Of a stretch of DNA of 14,919 nt, positions 1 to 7,563 are shown in pieces. The translations under genes were made by a program, and so were the position numbers. Position 1 is the stretch's first letter. The number at the start of each line of letters is the position of its first letter. Under the pieces are notes generated by a model. That model was given only the letters and a program-made list of their open reading frames with translations, did not search any database and was not told the DNA's origin. Source of the DNA: Desulfobulbus sp. Lineage in GTDB: Bacteria > Desulfobacterota > Desulfobulbia > Desulfobulbales > Desulfobulbaceae. Location: NCBI GenBank assembly GCA_030600525.1, contig JAUVLX010000052.1:1-14919 (forward strand). The letters are read 5' to 3'.

Positions 1-114
1 GAGGACCAGCCAAAGTTTTTTGCCATCCCTGGAGAAAGAAACGGAAGAAAAGCCTTCCACGTAACTCAACGATATAATAGCAGCAGACTTGGAGATATGC
101 ATGGAAACAACTGA
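1..114 (+). CDS. fliM: Flagellar motor switch protein FliM, C-terminal fragment (partial)
   Basis: Frame 1 is open from the first base to the TGA at 112-114 and encodes 37 residues. The stretch reading PKFFAIPGERNGRKAFHV matches the final SpoA-type strand region of FliM, where a PKF...PG...G.KA pattern is typical. FliM binds CheY-P in the cytoplasmic C-ring and sets the direction of rotation. Only the last few per cent of the protein is in the window; the 5' part lies upstream. Its end overlaps the start of fliN, so the two are probably translated together, as is usual for fliM-fliN pairs. The fragment is short, so the call rests on the motif plus the immediate fliN neighbour. Confidence 0.8.
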   Translation, partial: EDQPKFFAIPGERNGRKAFHVTQRYNSSRLGDMHGNN

Positions 115-481
115 AAACCCCTCACCTCCTGTGCCGGACAACACACTTAATCCGGAAGAGACTGCCGAACTGCTGGAAGAGCCGCATGCCGCGCCTTCAC
201 CACCCAAACAGGAGAAGAGTGCGCGCGATCTTGAGTTTCTTTTTGATGTGCCGCTTCAAGTCTCCGTTGAAGTAGGCAGGACAAGGATTCTTTTAAAAGA
301 CCTGCTCCAGATGGGAGAAGGTTATGTGGTTGAATTGGATAAGCAGGCCGGAGACCCTCTGGATCTTTATGTTAATTCACGCCTCATCGCTCGCGGTGAA
401 GCAGTTAAGGTCGGTGATAAGTTCGGTATTAAGCTGACCGAGGTTGTCAGCCAAACCGACCGCCTGGAACACCTCGGTTAA
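101..481 (+). CDS. fliN: Flagellar motor switch protein FliN
   Basis: This 126-residue protein has an acidic, proline-rich N-terminal tail of about 40 residues. A SpoA domain follows (roughly residues 43-122) with the classic FliN pattern LEFLFDVPLQVSVEVGRT, LLQMGEGYVVELDK, DLYVNSRLIARGEAV and KFGIKLTEVV. FliN forms the base of the C-ring, binds FliH and helps dock export cargo. I chose the ATG at 101 because a GGAG at 91-94 lies six bases upstream. A TTG at 89 would add four residues but has no comparable ribosome site. The start overlaps the end of fliM by 14 bases, and fliO begins five bases after the stop. The call is very secure; only the start is uncertain. Confidence 0.96.
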   Translation: METTENPSPPVPDNTLNPEETAELLEEPHAAPSPPKQEKSARDLEFLFDVPLQVSVEVGRTRILLKDLLQMGEGYVVELDKQAGDPLDLYVNSRLIARGEAVKVGDKFGIKLTEVVSQTDRLEHLG

Positions 482-485
482 AATC

Positions 486-866
486 ATGCTGCTTAACTAC
501 CTGTTATGTTCTTTTTGTCTGCTCCTAGTTCCGGTTGTGGCGCTGGCGGCTGAAATGGACTCCATGGGATCAATGCTTGGCAAAACGATCTGGGCACTAT
601 TGGTGGTTGTCGGACTGATTTTGATCCTATATGGACTGATGCGAAAAAAAATGGGGTACGGAAATACAGGGTCAAATAATATAAAAGTTATTGAAATACG
701 GCCAATAATGCCCAAAAACACACTTGCCCTGATTGAAGTACAGGGCAAAAAACTACTCATAGGTATCAGCAGTAACGGGATGCATTTACTCTCCGATCTC
801 CCGTTACCTGCAAAAAATCCACAATTTCAAGAAGTGCTCAGGGAAAAGCAATGCAATACAGAGTAA
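486..866 (+). CDS. fliO: Flagellar biosynthetic protein FliO
   Basis: This 126-residue protein has a hydrophobic N-terminal segment ending in VVALAAE, which looks like a cleavable signal or first membrane segment. A strong transmembrane helix follows at about residues 37-52 (IWALLVVVGLILILYG), then a basic KKM stop-transfer and a small cytoplasmic domain. That domain carries IKVIEIRPIMPKNTLALIEV and KKLLIGIS, the usual FliO signature. FliO is a scaffold that helps assemble the FliP ring of the export gate. The ATG at 486 is preferred: an in-frame TTG at 444 would overlap the last 38 bases of fliN and put a polar stretch before the signal. The 3' end overlaps fliP by 16 bases. No strong ribosome site is visible, so translation is probably coupled to fliN. 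Confidence 0.9.
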   Translation: MLLNYLLCSFCLLLVPVVALAAEMDSMGSMLGKTIWALLVVVGLILILYGLMRKKMGYGNTGSNNIKVIEIRPIMPKNTLALIEVQGKKLLIGISSNGMHLLSDLPLPAKNPQFQEVLREKQCNTE

Positions 867-1591
867 TTTCCCTCCTTACCTGTTTCTTGTTATTTGCGCA
901 GGTCGCTGCAGCAGTCAACCTGCCCACGCTCAGCATCGGTGTGAACGATGCAGCAACACCGGAAGACGTCTCTACCGGCCTGCAGATACTCTTTCTACTG
1001 ACCATTCTCTCAGTTGCCCCATCAATTCTCCTGATGACCACGTCCTTTAGCCGGATCGTTATTGTGCTTGGCTTTGTTCGCCAGGCAATGGGGACCCAAA
1101 ATACCCCACCAAACCAGATCATTATCGGAATGGCCCTTTTTCTTACATTTTTCGTTATGGCTCCGGTGATCAACACCTTAAACAATACAGCGCTCCAGCC
1201 ATATATGAACCAACAAATCAGCCAGCAACAAGCAATGACAGCGGCTGTTGACATCATGCGGGACTTTATGTTCACCCAGGTTCAGGAAAGTGAACTGCAA
1301 CTTTTTATTGATATCACAGAAGAGGAGCAACCAGAGGATAAAAAAGATATTTCAACAATGGTGCTTATTCCTGCCTTTATGCTCTCTGAGTTAAAAACTG
1401 CTTTTCAGATGGGGTTTATGATTTACGTCCCTTTTCTGGTCATCGACATGCTAGTAGCTTCGGTACTGATGTCCATGGGTATGATGATGCTGCCGCCTAT
1501 TGTTATTTCCCTGCCTTTTAAGTTATTACTTTTTGTCCTGGTTGATGGCTGGCAACTTGTTGTGGGATCGTTGATGAAAAGCTTTGGTTAG
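851..1591 (+). CDS. fliP: Flagellar export gate protein FliP
   Basis: At 246 residues this has the usual FliP length. It starts with a cleavable signal peptide (about residues 1-22, ending VAAA). The conserved core is present: SVAPSILLMTTSFSRIVIVL, then FVRQAMGTQNTPPNQIIIGMAL, a periplasmic or amphipathic middle part, and a C-terminal membrane region with IPAFMLSELKTAFQMGF and PFKLLLFVLVDGWQLVVGSL. Five FliP subunits form the core of the FliPQR export pore. An AGGG site lies just before the ATG, inside the end of fliO. The C-terminus is full length by comparison with known FliP proteins, but its TAG stop directly abuts the left end of a palindromic element. The stop codon may be partly built from the insertion junction. 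Confidence 0.97.
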   Translation: MQYRVISLLTCFLLFAQVAAAVNLPTLSIGVNDAATPEDVSTGLQILFLLTILSVAPSILLMTTSFSRIVIVLGFVRQAMGTQNTPPNQIIIGMALFLTFFVMAPVINTLNNTALQPYMNQQISQQQAMTAAVDIMRDFMFTQVQESELQLFIDITEEEQPEDKKDISTMVLIPAFMLSELKTAFQMGFMIYVPFLVIDMLVASVLMSMGMMMLPPIVISLPFKLLLFVLVDGWQLVVGSLMKSFG

Positions 1592-1768
1592 GAGTTGTCC
1601 AGAAATAACTTGAACATCTCGCATCGCATCTTCAGGTCATCTTTGACTGATCTTCAATCACAAAGTCCTCACCGTAGCACAACTACGCCTGCGGCTTTGT
1701 TCAATTAGATCATCCAAATCTAACCTAAATATGAGCGCGATATTGTCCAACTTATTTACGGACAGCTC
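1592..1768. repeat. 177-bp imperfect palindrome with terminal inverted repeats, MITE-like
   Basis: The left end (1592-1614) and right end (1746-1768) are inverted repeats with 18 of 23 matches. Many inner segments also pair about the same centre at base 1680. Examples are CGTAG at 1673-1677 with CTACG at 1683-1687, ACAAAG at 1660-1665 with CTTTGT at 1695-1700, and TGATCT at 1648-1653 with AGATCA at 1707-1712. The element therefore reads as one long imperfect hairpin and has no open reading frame of note. It fills most of the fliP-fliQ gap, where these genes normally lie a few bases apart. TA dinucleotides at 1589-1590 and 1771-1772 could be a target duplication, though the spacing to the two ends differs by one base. 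A non-autonomous mobile element is the best reading; no transposase is present in the window. Confidence 0.75.
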
Positions 1769-1783
1769 TTTAAATATTTTAAC
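1755..1783 (+). promoter_or_regulatory. Weak sigma-70-like promoter candidate upstream of fliQ
   Basis: TTTACG (1755-1760) and TTTAAC (1778-1783) are separated by 17 bases, each matching 4 of 6 positions of the sigma-70 boxes. The -35 part lies inside the right inverted repeat of the palindromic element and the -10 part lies just outside it. If active, it would restore transcription of fliQ downstream of the insertion. AT-rich sequence produces such matches by chance, so this is tentative. Confidence 0.2.
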
Positions 1784-1802
1784 TCGTACAAGGAAAGAGA
1801 GT

Positions 1803-2075
1803 ATGCTGACTCCTGAAACCGTGGTCCATATAGGACGAAAAGCTGTCGAAACCGTTTTACTGACATCAGCACCCATGCTCCTGGTCGCCATGGTAGTGGG
1901 ACTTGTAATCAGTATTTTCCAAGCAGCGACCCAAATCAACGAGCAGACGATGACCTTTATTCCTAAAATTGTGGCTGTTTTTGTTACCCTGCTGATATTT
2001 GGCCCCTGGATAATGAACCTGCTTATCACCTTTACCACCGGCATAATAACTGACATAGCCACAGTTGGCAGGTAA
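1803..2075 (+). CDS. fliQ: Flagellar export gate protein FliQ
   Basis: This 90-residue protein has the usual FliQ length and two membrane helices. The first (about residues 15-38) reads through LLTSAPMLLVAMVVGLVISIFQ, followed by the diagnostic AATQINEQTMTFIPKI. The second (about 54-80) covers VAVFVTLLIFGPWIMNLLI. FliQ surrounds FliP and FliR in the export pore. The ATG at 1803 was chosen because AAGGAAAGAGAG lies just upstream and the N-terminus MLTPETVV is typical. Upstream in-frame ATG codons, from 1731, lie within the palindromic element and would add 24 unrelated residues. The gap to fliP is filled by that element. A 100-base leader separates fliQ from fliR. Confidence 0.95.
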   Translation: MLTPETVVHIGRKAVETVLLTSAPMLLVAMVVGLVISIFQAATQINEQTMTFIPKIVAVFVTLLIFGPWIMNLLITFTTGIITDIATVGR

Positions 2076-2175
2076 CCAGCAAAATTATACATTTTGGGGA
2101 GAACCAGAAACATTTCCTTAAGATATTTTCCTTCAACCTGACAGCAACCTGAGAGTCGGCCAGAGACAGACGGTT

Positions 2176-2961
2176 ATGGATCTACAGTTAATACCAATCG
2201 ATCAGTTTCAAAATTTTCTACTCTGCCTCTCAAGAGTGCTTGCCCTGATTGCAGCCATCCCAGTATTTGCTGGTTCACAACTCGCCATACGGATGAAAAT
2301 CGGCCTTGCAGTCGCCACAGCTCTGCTCCTTTTCCCATCAATGGCATCCCATACACCACAAAACATCAGCTCAATAACCGAACTGGGGATTCTACTTATC
2401 AATGAAGTAATCCTTGGCGCACTCATTGGCCTGACCGCCCAGCTCATTTTTACCGGTGTTAGCTTTGGCGGTACTATTATCGGGTACCAGATGGGATTTG
2501 CTGCTGCCAACATCTTTGATCCGCAGACAAGCCAGCAACTCTCCTTGATGAGTCAGTTCATTAACATTCTCGCAATCCTGATATTTCTTGCTTTAAACGG
2601 TCATCACTTTTTTTTCCAGGCCATCATAGAGTCATACATCACCCTGCCTCCTGGGTATCTCGACTTCTCAGGCGGTGTAGTGCCGAAACTTATCCACCTC
2701 GGTAGCCAGATGTTTGTCCTTGGCGTTAAATTCAGTGCTCCGGTAATTGCCCTGCTGCTCATTTCCAACCTAGTCCTTGGTATCCTTTCCCGTGTCTTTC
2801 CCCAACTCAACGTATTCATGCTTTCCTTTCCCATGAATATTGGCATTTCCTTTTTTGTCATTGGTTTGACACTTAACACAGCGCTCCTGATACTACGTCG
2901 CGAATTTGACACCCTCGGGTACAATATCATGGAATTTTTCACCCTTTTCAAAACCCCCTAA
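2176..2961 (+). CDS. fliR: Flagellar export gate protein FliR
   Basis: This 261-residue, strongly hydrophobic protein has about six membrane segments and the FliR hallmarks. These are an N-terminal FLLCLSRVLALIAAIPVF, a central EVILGALIGLTAQLIF, then GYQMGFAAANIFDPQ, and a C-terminal SRVFPQLNVFMLSFPMNIG. One FliR subunit completes the FliP5-FliQ4-FliR1 pore. The ribosome site is weak. In the 100 bases upstream I see only a short near-repeat (AACCTGA at 2137 and 2148) and a poor sigma-54-like spacing match. A 171-base pyrimidine-rich gap follows before flhB. The family call is secure. Confidence 0.96.
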   Translation: MDLQLIPIDQFQNFLLCLSRVLALIAAIPVFAGSQLAIRMKIGLAVATALLLFPSMASHTPQNISSITELGILLINEVILGALIGLTAQLIFTGVSFGGTIIGYQMGFAAANIFDPQTSQQLSLMSQFINILAILIFLALNGHHFFFQAIIESYITLPPGYLDFSGGVVPKLIHLGSQMFVLGVKFSAPVIALLLISNLVLGILSRVFPQLNVFMLSFPMNIGISFFVIGLTLNTALLILRREFDTLGYNIMEFFTLFKTP

Positions 2962-3050
2962 CCCGTTTCCGCTTCTCTTTTTCGTTTTTTCCGAATATCG
3001 ACCTCCAATTTCCCGGTTATCCGTCAGATCTCACATTTCACCCCTCCATA

Positions 3051-3074
3051 ACCTGAAACCATCTTATTCAGGTC
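3051..3074. other. Small inverted repeat upstream of flhB
   Basis: ACCTGAA (3051-3057) and TTCAGGT (3068-3074) form a perfect 7-bp stem with a 10-base loop. No T-run follows, so it does not look like an intrinsic terminator. It overlaps the -24 part of a candidate sigma-54 promoter and could be a protein-binding site or a chance match. Confidence 0.3.
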
Positions 3075-3087
3075 CATAATTTGCAAT
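3071..3087 (+). promoter_or_regulatory. Candidate sigma-54 promoter for flhB-flhA-flhF-flhG-fliA
   Basis: GG at 3072-3073 and GC at 3084-3085 are exactly ten bases apart, the fixed sigma-54 spacing. The -12 box TTGCA at 3082-3086 is a full match. The -24 box is weaker, keeping GG and one C. Transcription would begin near 3097, about 35 bases before the flhB ATG. The site lies in the only sizeable gap between fliR and fliA, where a new transcript would be expected. Sigma-54 control of early flagellar genes is known in many polar-flagellate bacteria; its use here is inference. Confidence 0.33.
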
Positions 3088-3132
3088 AATTTCTAAAATC
3101 CTCAATTTTGATTCAACACATTATTTTTAACA

Positions 3133-4203
3133 ATGGCAGAAGATACCTCTAGCGGAGAACGCACAGAAGAACCGTCGGCGAAACGAAGGGATGATTTCCG
3201 GAAAAAAGGGCAGGTCGTACAAAGTAAAGAGGTACAAACTGCCGCACTTTTTACCTTCATGCTGTTTTTCTGGCTTTTCTATGCACCGATCTTTTTCAGA
3301 GGCATTGAAGACGTCGTTATGATGGTGTTGGATAAAAGTTGCGAGTATGACGTTTCTCCACCTTCTATTATGCAACTCTCCTACTTTCTCGGTAAACACC
3401 TCGGGATGTTGCTTGCTCCGCTCTTTCTCGTAGCCCTGCTGATTGGTTTTTTATCAACCTACCTTCAGATTGGCTGGTTATTGACTGCCAAGCCGCTTAC
3501 ACCTGATTTGAGTAAACTCGACCCCATAAAAGGTATGGGACGATTTATCTCAAAAAAATCCATGGTTGAACTCATAAAATCGTTGAGCAAAGTATTGCTC
3601 ATTGCCTGGGTCGCGTACAAAACAGTTAAAGGTGAATTTGAAGAAGCGCTCCTTCTCGGGGGAATGGACGTTAGCGCAACTCTGCATTATCTCGGCACAA
3701 CGTCGGCATTGGTTATTGCTAAAGTAGTAGCAATCATGATTTTTCTTGCTGCTCTTGACTACGGTTTTGTCCGTTGGGAAATGGAAGAAAAAATGAAGAT
3801 GACCAAGCAGGAAGTTAAGGAGGAAATGAAGGAAAGCGATGGTGACCCGCACATCAAGTCAAAAATACGTGCCATCCAGCAACAACTTGCCAGAAGCCGA
3901 ATGATGGAGGCCGTACCCGAGGCTGATGTGGTGATTACCAACCCAACTCGTATTGCCGTTGCAATAAAATACAATGCCGAAAACATGGCTGCACCTGAGG
4001 TAATTGCCAAAGGTCAGCAACTTGTCGCTGCCAGGATACGAGAGCTCGCCAGAGAACACGATATCCCCCTGGTGGAGAACCCACCAGTGGCAAGATTATT
4101 GCATTTGAAAGTGGATATAGGACAGGTCATACCGGAAGACCTGTTTAAGACAGTTGCAGAGATCCTTGCTTATGTCTATTCACTAAAAACCAATAAGAGA
4201 TAA
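3133..4203 (+). CDS. flhB: Flagellar export switch protein FlhB with NPTR in place of NPTH
   Basis: This 356-residue protein has the usual FlhB layout. The N-terminus carries ERTEEPSAKRRDDFRKKGQV, and four membrane segments follow at about residues 34-55, 90-118, 143-165 and 189-211. The cytoplasmic linker contains KMTKQEVKEEMKE and GDPHIKSKIR. The C-terminal switch domain ends with PLVENPPVARLL and GQVIPEDLF. FlhB switches the apparatus from rod/hook to filament substrates after cleaving itself between Asn and Pro of NPTH. Here the site reads N270-P271-T272-R273 because codon 273 is CGT. The catalytic Asn-Pro pair is kept, but the histidine is lost. No clear ribosome site precedes the ATG. 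The stop overlaps the flhA start by one base. Confidence 0.97.
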   Translation: MAEDTSSGERTEEPSAKRRDDFRKKGQVVQSKEVQTAALFTFMLFFWLFYAPIFFRGIEDVVMMVLDKSCEYDVSPPSIMQLSYFLGKHLGMLLAPLFLVALLIGFLSTYLQIGWLLTAKPLTPDLSKLDPIKGMGRFISKKSMVELIKSLSKVLLIAWVAYKTVKGEFEEALLLGGMDVSATLHYLGTTSALVIAKVVAIMIFLAALDYGFVRWEMEEKMKMTKQEVKEEMKESDGDPHIKSKIRAIQQQLARSRMMEAVPEADVVITNPTRIAVAIKYNAENMAAPEVIAKGQQLVAARIRELAREHDIPLVENPPVARLLHLKVDIGQVIPEDLFKTVAEILAYVYSLKTNKR

Positions 4204-6305
4204 TGGAAACAGTTAATACGCAATCAATTCTCACCCGTTTCAAAATAGAAGATATACTGAAACGCAGTGATATTCTTGCCTCGCTGGGACTGGTTGGCAT
4301 CTTGACCCTGATGATCATCCCCGTTCCACCGATCGTACTGGATCTTTGTCTTTCCTTAAATATTACGATTGCGATTCTTATATTAATAATAAGCCTCTAC
4401 ACCAAAAAGGCTGTGGAGTTTTCCGTATTCCCGTCTCTCTTGCTGGCTACCACTCTTTTTCGCCTGTCTCTAAACGTTGCTTCAACCCGCCTGATCCTCC
4501 TTCGAGGACACGAAGGTATGGACGCTGCCGGTTCGGTAATTCAATCCTTTGGCCAGTTTGTGGTTGGGGGTTCCTATGTTGTCGGCCTGGTAATATTTAT
4601 CATTTTGGTCATCATTAACTTCATTGTTATTACCAAGGGTGCCGGCCGTATTGCAGAGGTAGCCGCACGTTTCACCCTTGATGCAATGCCTGGCAAACAG
4701 ATGGCCATTGATGCCGATCTGAACGCGGGCCTTATTGATGAACAGACCGCGCGCGAACGGCGTGAAGAAATCTCCAATGAAGCCAACTTCCATGGCGCTA
4801 TGGACGGTGCCTCCAAATTTGTCCGTGGCGATGCCATTGCAGGGATCATCATCACCTTGATCAATATTGGGGCCGGTTTCATTATCGGTATTCTCCAAAA
4901 AGGCATGCCCATGGCCGAAGCTGCCCAAAATTACACCATCCTGACTATTGGTGACGGTCTTGTTGGTCAGGTACCAGCCCTTATCATATCCACTGCTGCC
5001 GGTATGCTGGTCACTCGTTCTGCTGGACGAGAAGACTTTGGGACAGAGATGAAAACCCAATTTACAAGGTATTCAAAAGCCCTGTGGGTTGTTTCTGGCA
5101 TATTGCTTGCCTTTGCCCTGATACCTGGCATGCCCTTTTTTCCCTTTCTCATTATATCAGCAGGACTTGCTTATACTGCTTACAATATAGACAAGGCAGA
5201 AAAGGAAGAGATAGCTGCCAAGCCACTAATAGAAGAACCAGAACCAGCCATCCAGCCTGACGAAGACTATGAGCAAATGCTCAATGTGGACCTGATAGAA
5301 CTGGAGGTAGGCTATGGCTTGATCCCCTTTGTCGATGCTGCTCAGGATGGTGAACTGTTGCAACGAATCCAATCCATTCGTAAACAATTTGCCATTACCA
5401 GCGGGTTTATTGTTCCACCTGTCCACATCAAGGATAATCTACAACTCAACCCTAACCAGTACACTATCAGCCTAAAGGGAGTACAAGTAGCTACCGCAGA
5501 GATGATGCCAGGATACTGCATGGCCATGGACCCGGGTATGGTAACCGAAACAATTAAAGGCATTCCCACCCAGGAACCTGCCTTCCAGCTACCTGCCATC
5601 TGGATAACTGACGATAAACGTGAACAGGCGCAGATAGCCGGCTATACCGTAGTGGACTGCACTACGGTTATGACCACCCATATCAGTGAAATTATAAAAC
5701 AACACGCCCATGAACTGCTTGGTCGCCAGGAAACCCAGAACCTGATAGACAATCTCGCTCGAACCTATCCCAAACTCATCGAAGAACTGGTCCCCAACAT
5801 CATCAACCTGGGCAGCATCATGCGCGTCCTGCAAAACCTTCTTCGCGAAAGTGTATCTATCCGCGATTTGCGCTCCATCCTGGAAACTATGGCTGATTAC
5901 ACCCCAATGACCCAGGATACAGATACCTTGACTGAGTATGTTCGCCATGCCCTGTCACGTTCGATTTCAATTGCCTATACTCAGGATGACGGCACCATGT
6001 CGATTTTGACCATGGACAAAAATGTGGAAGATACTATCCAAACAGCTATTCAGCTCCGTGATCACGGTTCATACCTCGCCTTGGACCCGACCATTGCCCA
6101 AAAGATACTCGATAGTATCAGCTCACTTATTGCCAATTACCCAGGAGGGCAGCAACCTGCGCTGCTGGTAACCCCACAAGTAAGGCCTCATGTTCGCCGC
6201 CTGACCGAACGTTACTTCCCCAGCCTGGCGATTCTCTCACATAATGAAATCACGACAAATATTAATATTCAATCCGTTGGAACGGTAAACATCGATGCAA
6301 GTTAA
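4203..6305 (+). CDS. flhA: Flagellar export gate protein FlhA
   Basis: This 700-residue protein matches the usual FlhA length. The N-terminal half has about eight membrane helices, beginning SLGLVGILTLMIIPVPPIVL. It includes the FHIPEP-family signatures FPSLLLATTLFRLSLNVAST, KGAGRIAEVAARFTLDAMPG and the NFHGAMDGASKFVRGDAIAG loop that conducts protons. From about residue 350 the cytoplasmic export-chaperone docking domain follows, with LELEVGYGLIPFVD-like sequence, an LGRQETQNLID helix and a C-terminal domain ending VRPHVRRLTERYFPSLAILS. FlhA uses the proton motive force to drive secretion and selects cargo. The ATG overlaps the flhB stop (TAATG), and the 3' end overlaps flhF by 11 bases, so all three are probably translationally coupled. 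Confidence 0.98.
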   Translation: METVNTQSILTRFKIEDILKRSDILASLGLVGILTLMIIPVPPIVLDLCLSLNITIAILILIISLYTKKAVEFSVFPSLLLATTLFRLSLNVASTRLILLRGHEGMDAAGSVIQSFGQFVVGGSYVVGLVIFIILVIINFIVITKGAGRIAEVAARFTLDAMPGKQMAIDADLNAGLIDEQTARERREEISNEANFHGAMDGASKFVRGDAIAGIIITLINIGAGFIIGILQKGMPMAEAAQNYTILTIGDGLVGQVPALIISTAAGMLVTRSAGREDFGTEMKTQFTRYSKALWVVSGILLAFALIPGMPFFPFLIISAGLAYTAYNIDKAEKEEIAAKPLIEEPEPAIQPDEDYEQMLNVDLIELEVGYGLIPFVDAAQDGELLQRIQSIRKQFAITSGFIVPPVHIKDNLQLNPNQYTISLKGVQVATAEMMPGYCMAMDPGMVTETIKGIPTQEPAFQLPAIWITDDKREQAQIAGYTVVDCTTVMTTHISEIIKQHAHELLGRQETQNLIDNLARTYPKLIEELVPNIINLGSIMRVLQNLLRESVSIRDLRSILETMADYTPMTQDTDTLTEYVRHALSRSISIAYTQDDGTMSILTMDKNVEDTIQTAIQLRDHGSYLALDPTIAQKILDSISSLIANYPGGQQPALLVTPQVRPHVRRLTERYFPSLAILSHNEITTNINIQSVGTVNIDAS

Positions 6306-7563
6306 GGTCTTTGAAGCGACAGACATGACAAGTGGGTTGAAGCAGGTCAAGGATGCCTTTGGCCCGGACGCGCTCATTCTCTCCACCCGTACCATCAGGC
6401 GTGGCGGAAAATTGGGAATTATGGGCAAACCGTTGTTGGAAATTACCGCTGCCATTGATAATGACTGGCCAGAGAACGGTGCTCCGCCAACGCCATCCTA
6501 TACCAAGCAAGGCTTGGCACAACAGGACAAAAAAACTCCACCTCCAGATGAGGATCTCACGTACCAAAATCTGTGGGATAATCCTAAACAAGCCCCTGCT
6601 CCACCTACCATAGACACGACACCTGAACCTACCGAGCTGAAAGATGAGATCGAGAACTTAAAAAATACCATTGCAGGGCTGACCCAACGGGTTTCAACCA
6701 TCCAGGCCACAACTGTTCGTCATAAACCCTATATTGAGCCAGAATTTGTAAACAACGCCAAAGCTAACGATGACTTTCTTTATAGACGATTAACGTGTTG
6801 CGGCATCAATCACACAACCGCAATCATAGTTGCTGAGCAGGCAAAAGAGATCCTGCGCACCTGTGTGACCGGGGAGCCGATTGATCCAGAATCCGCTCTC
6901 AAAGCAGCTATGACCAAAATGATCAACACCGAAAAGCTGCTCCAGAAAAAGCTTAACAGGCAGTTGCGGATCAGCTTGGTTGGTCCCACAGGTGTCGGTA
7001 AAACCACAACCATTGCTAAAATGGCTGCAAACTACCTCAATAAGTTCGGGGGGAAAATTGCGCTCATCACCATAGACACCTACCGAATTGCGGCAGTAGA
7101 ACAGCTCAAAGTCTATGGAGAGATTATGCGACTTCCGGTGGAAGTCATCATTAAACCGGAAGAAGTTGGTCAAGCATTGAGGAAATATCAGGACTATGAC
7201 CTTATTCTAATCGACACAGCAGGAAGAAGTCCAAAAAACACCAGTGATCTTGCGGAAATGGCCAGTTTTCTTGATCCACGTCATGGTATTGAAAGCCACC
7301 TGCTGCTCTCTTCGGTTACCAGAGACCGTGAACTGCTAGAAACCATTGAAAAATTTAGTATTCTCCCTCTTAAAACCTTTATTTTCAGCAAGATTGATGA
7401 ATGTGACCAGCTGGGTGTCATTGCCAACATCCACAGCAAAAATAGTACCCCACTTTCTTTTTTAACCAATGGTCAACGGGTACCAGAAGATATTATCACT
7501 CCCAACCCGGCAACAATAGCAAACTTTATCGTGAACGATCACAGGACCCTGCATAATGGCTGA
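6295..7563 (+). CDS. flhF: Flagellar placement SRP-like GTPase FlhF
   Basis: This 422-residue protein has three parts. The N-terminal domain starts MQVKVFEATDMTSGLKQVKD and contains FGPDALILSTRTI, typical of FlhF. A variable, proline-rich linker covers about residues 60-130. The SRP-type NG GTPase domain follows: P-loop GPTGVGKTT at 230-238, G2 region DTYRIAAVEQL from 261, DTAGR at 307-311, and SKIDE at 365-369 in place of the usual TKLDE. FlhF recruits early flagellar parts to the cell pole and works with FlhG. It overlaps flhA by 11 bases and flhG by 8. The SKIDE variant keeps the guanine-binding Asp, so activity is expected. Confidence 0.97.
   Translation: MQVKVFEATDMTSGLKQVKDAFGPDALILSTRTIRRGGKLGIMGKPLLEITAAIDNDWPENGAPPTPSYTKQGLAQQDKKTPPPDEDLTYQNLWDNPKQAPAPPTIDTTPEPTELKDEIENLKNTIAGLTQRVSTIQATTVRHKPYIEPEFVNNAKANDDFLYRRLTCCGINHTTAIIVAEQAKEILRTCVTGEPIDPESALKAAMTKMINTEKLLQKKLNRQLRISLVGPTGVGKTTTIAKMAANYLNKFGGKIALITIDTYRIAAVEQLKVYGEIMRLPVEVIIKPEEVGQALRKYQDYDLILIDTAGRSPKNTSDLAEMASFLDPRHGIESHLLLSSVTRDRELLETIEKFSILPLKTFIFSKIDECDQLGVIANIHSKNSTPLSFLTNGQRVPEDIITPNPATIANFIVNDHRTLHNG

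Noticed and set aside
2065..2080. GG-N10-GC at the end of fliQ as a promoter for fliR
   Set aside because: Spacing is right and TTGGCA is present, but the -12 part reads CAGC instead of TTGC, and the site lies partly in the fliQ coding end; chance is likely.
1658..2113. Long open frame on the minus strand across fliQ
   Set aside because: It runs opposite to fliQ and through the palindromic element, has no recognisable domain and no good ribosome site; fliQ explains the sequence.
4482..5060. Minus-strand open frame of 192 codons inside flhA
   Set aside because: It lies wholly inside the strongly conserved flhA coding sequence and encodes no known motif.
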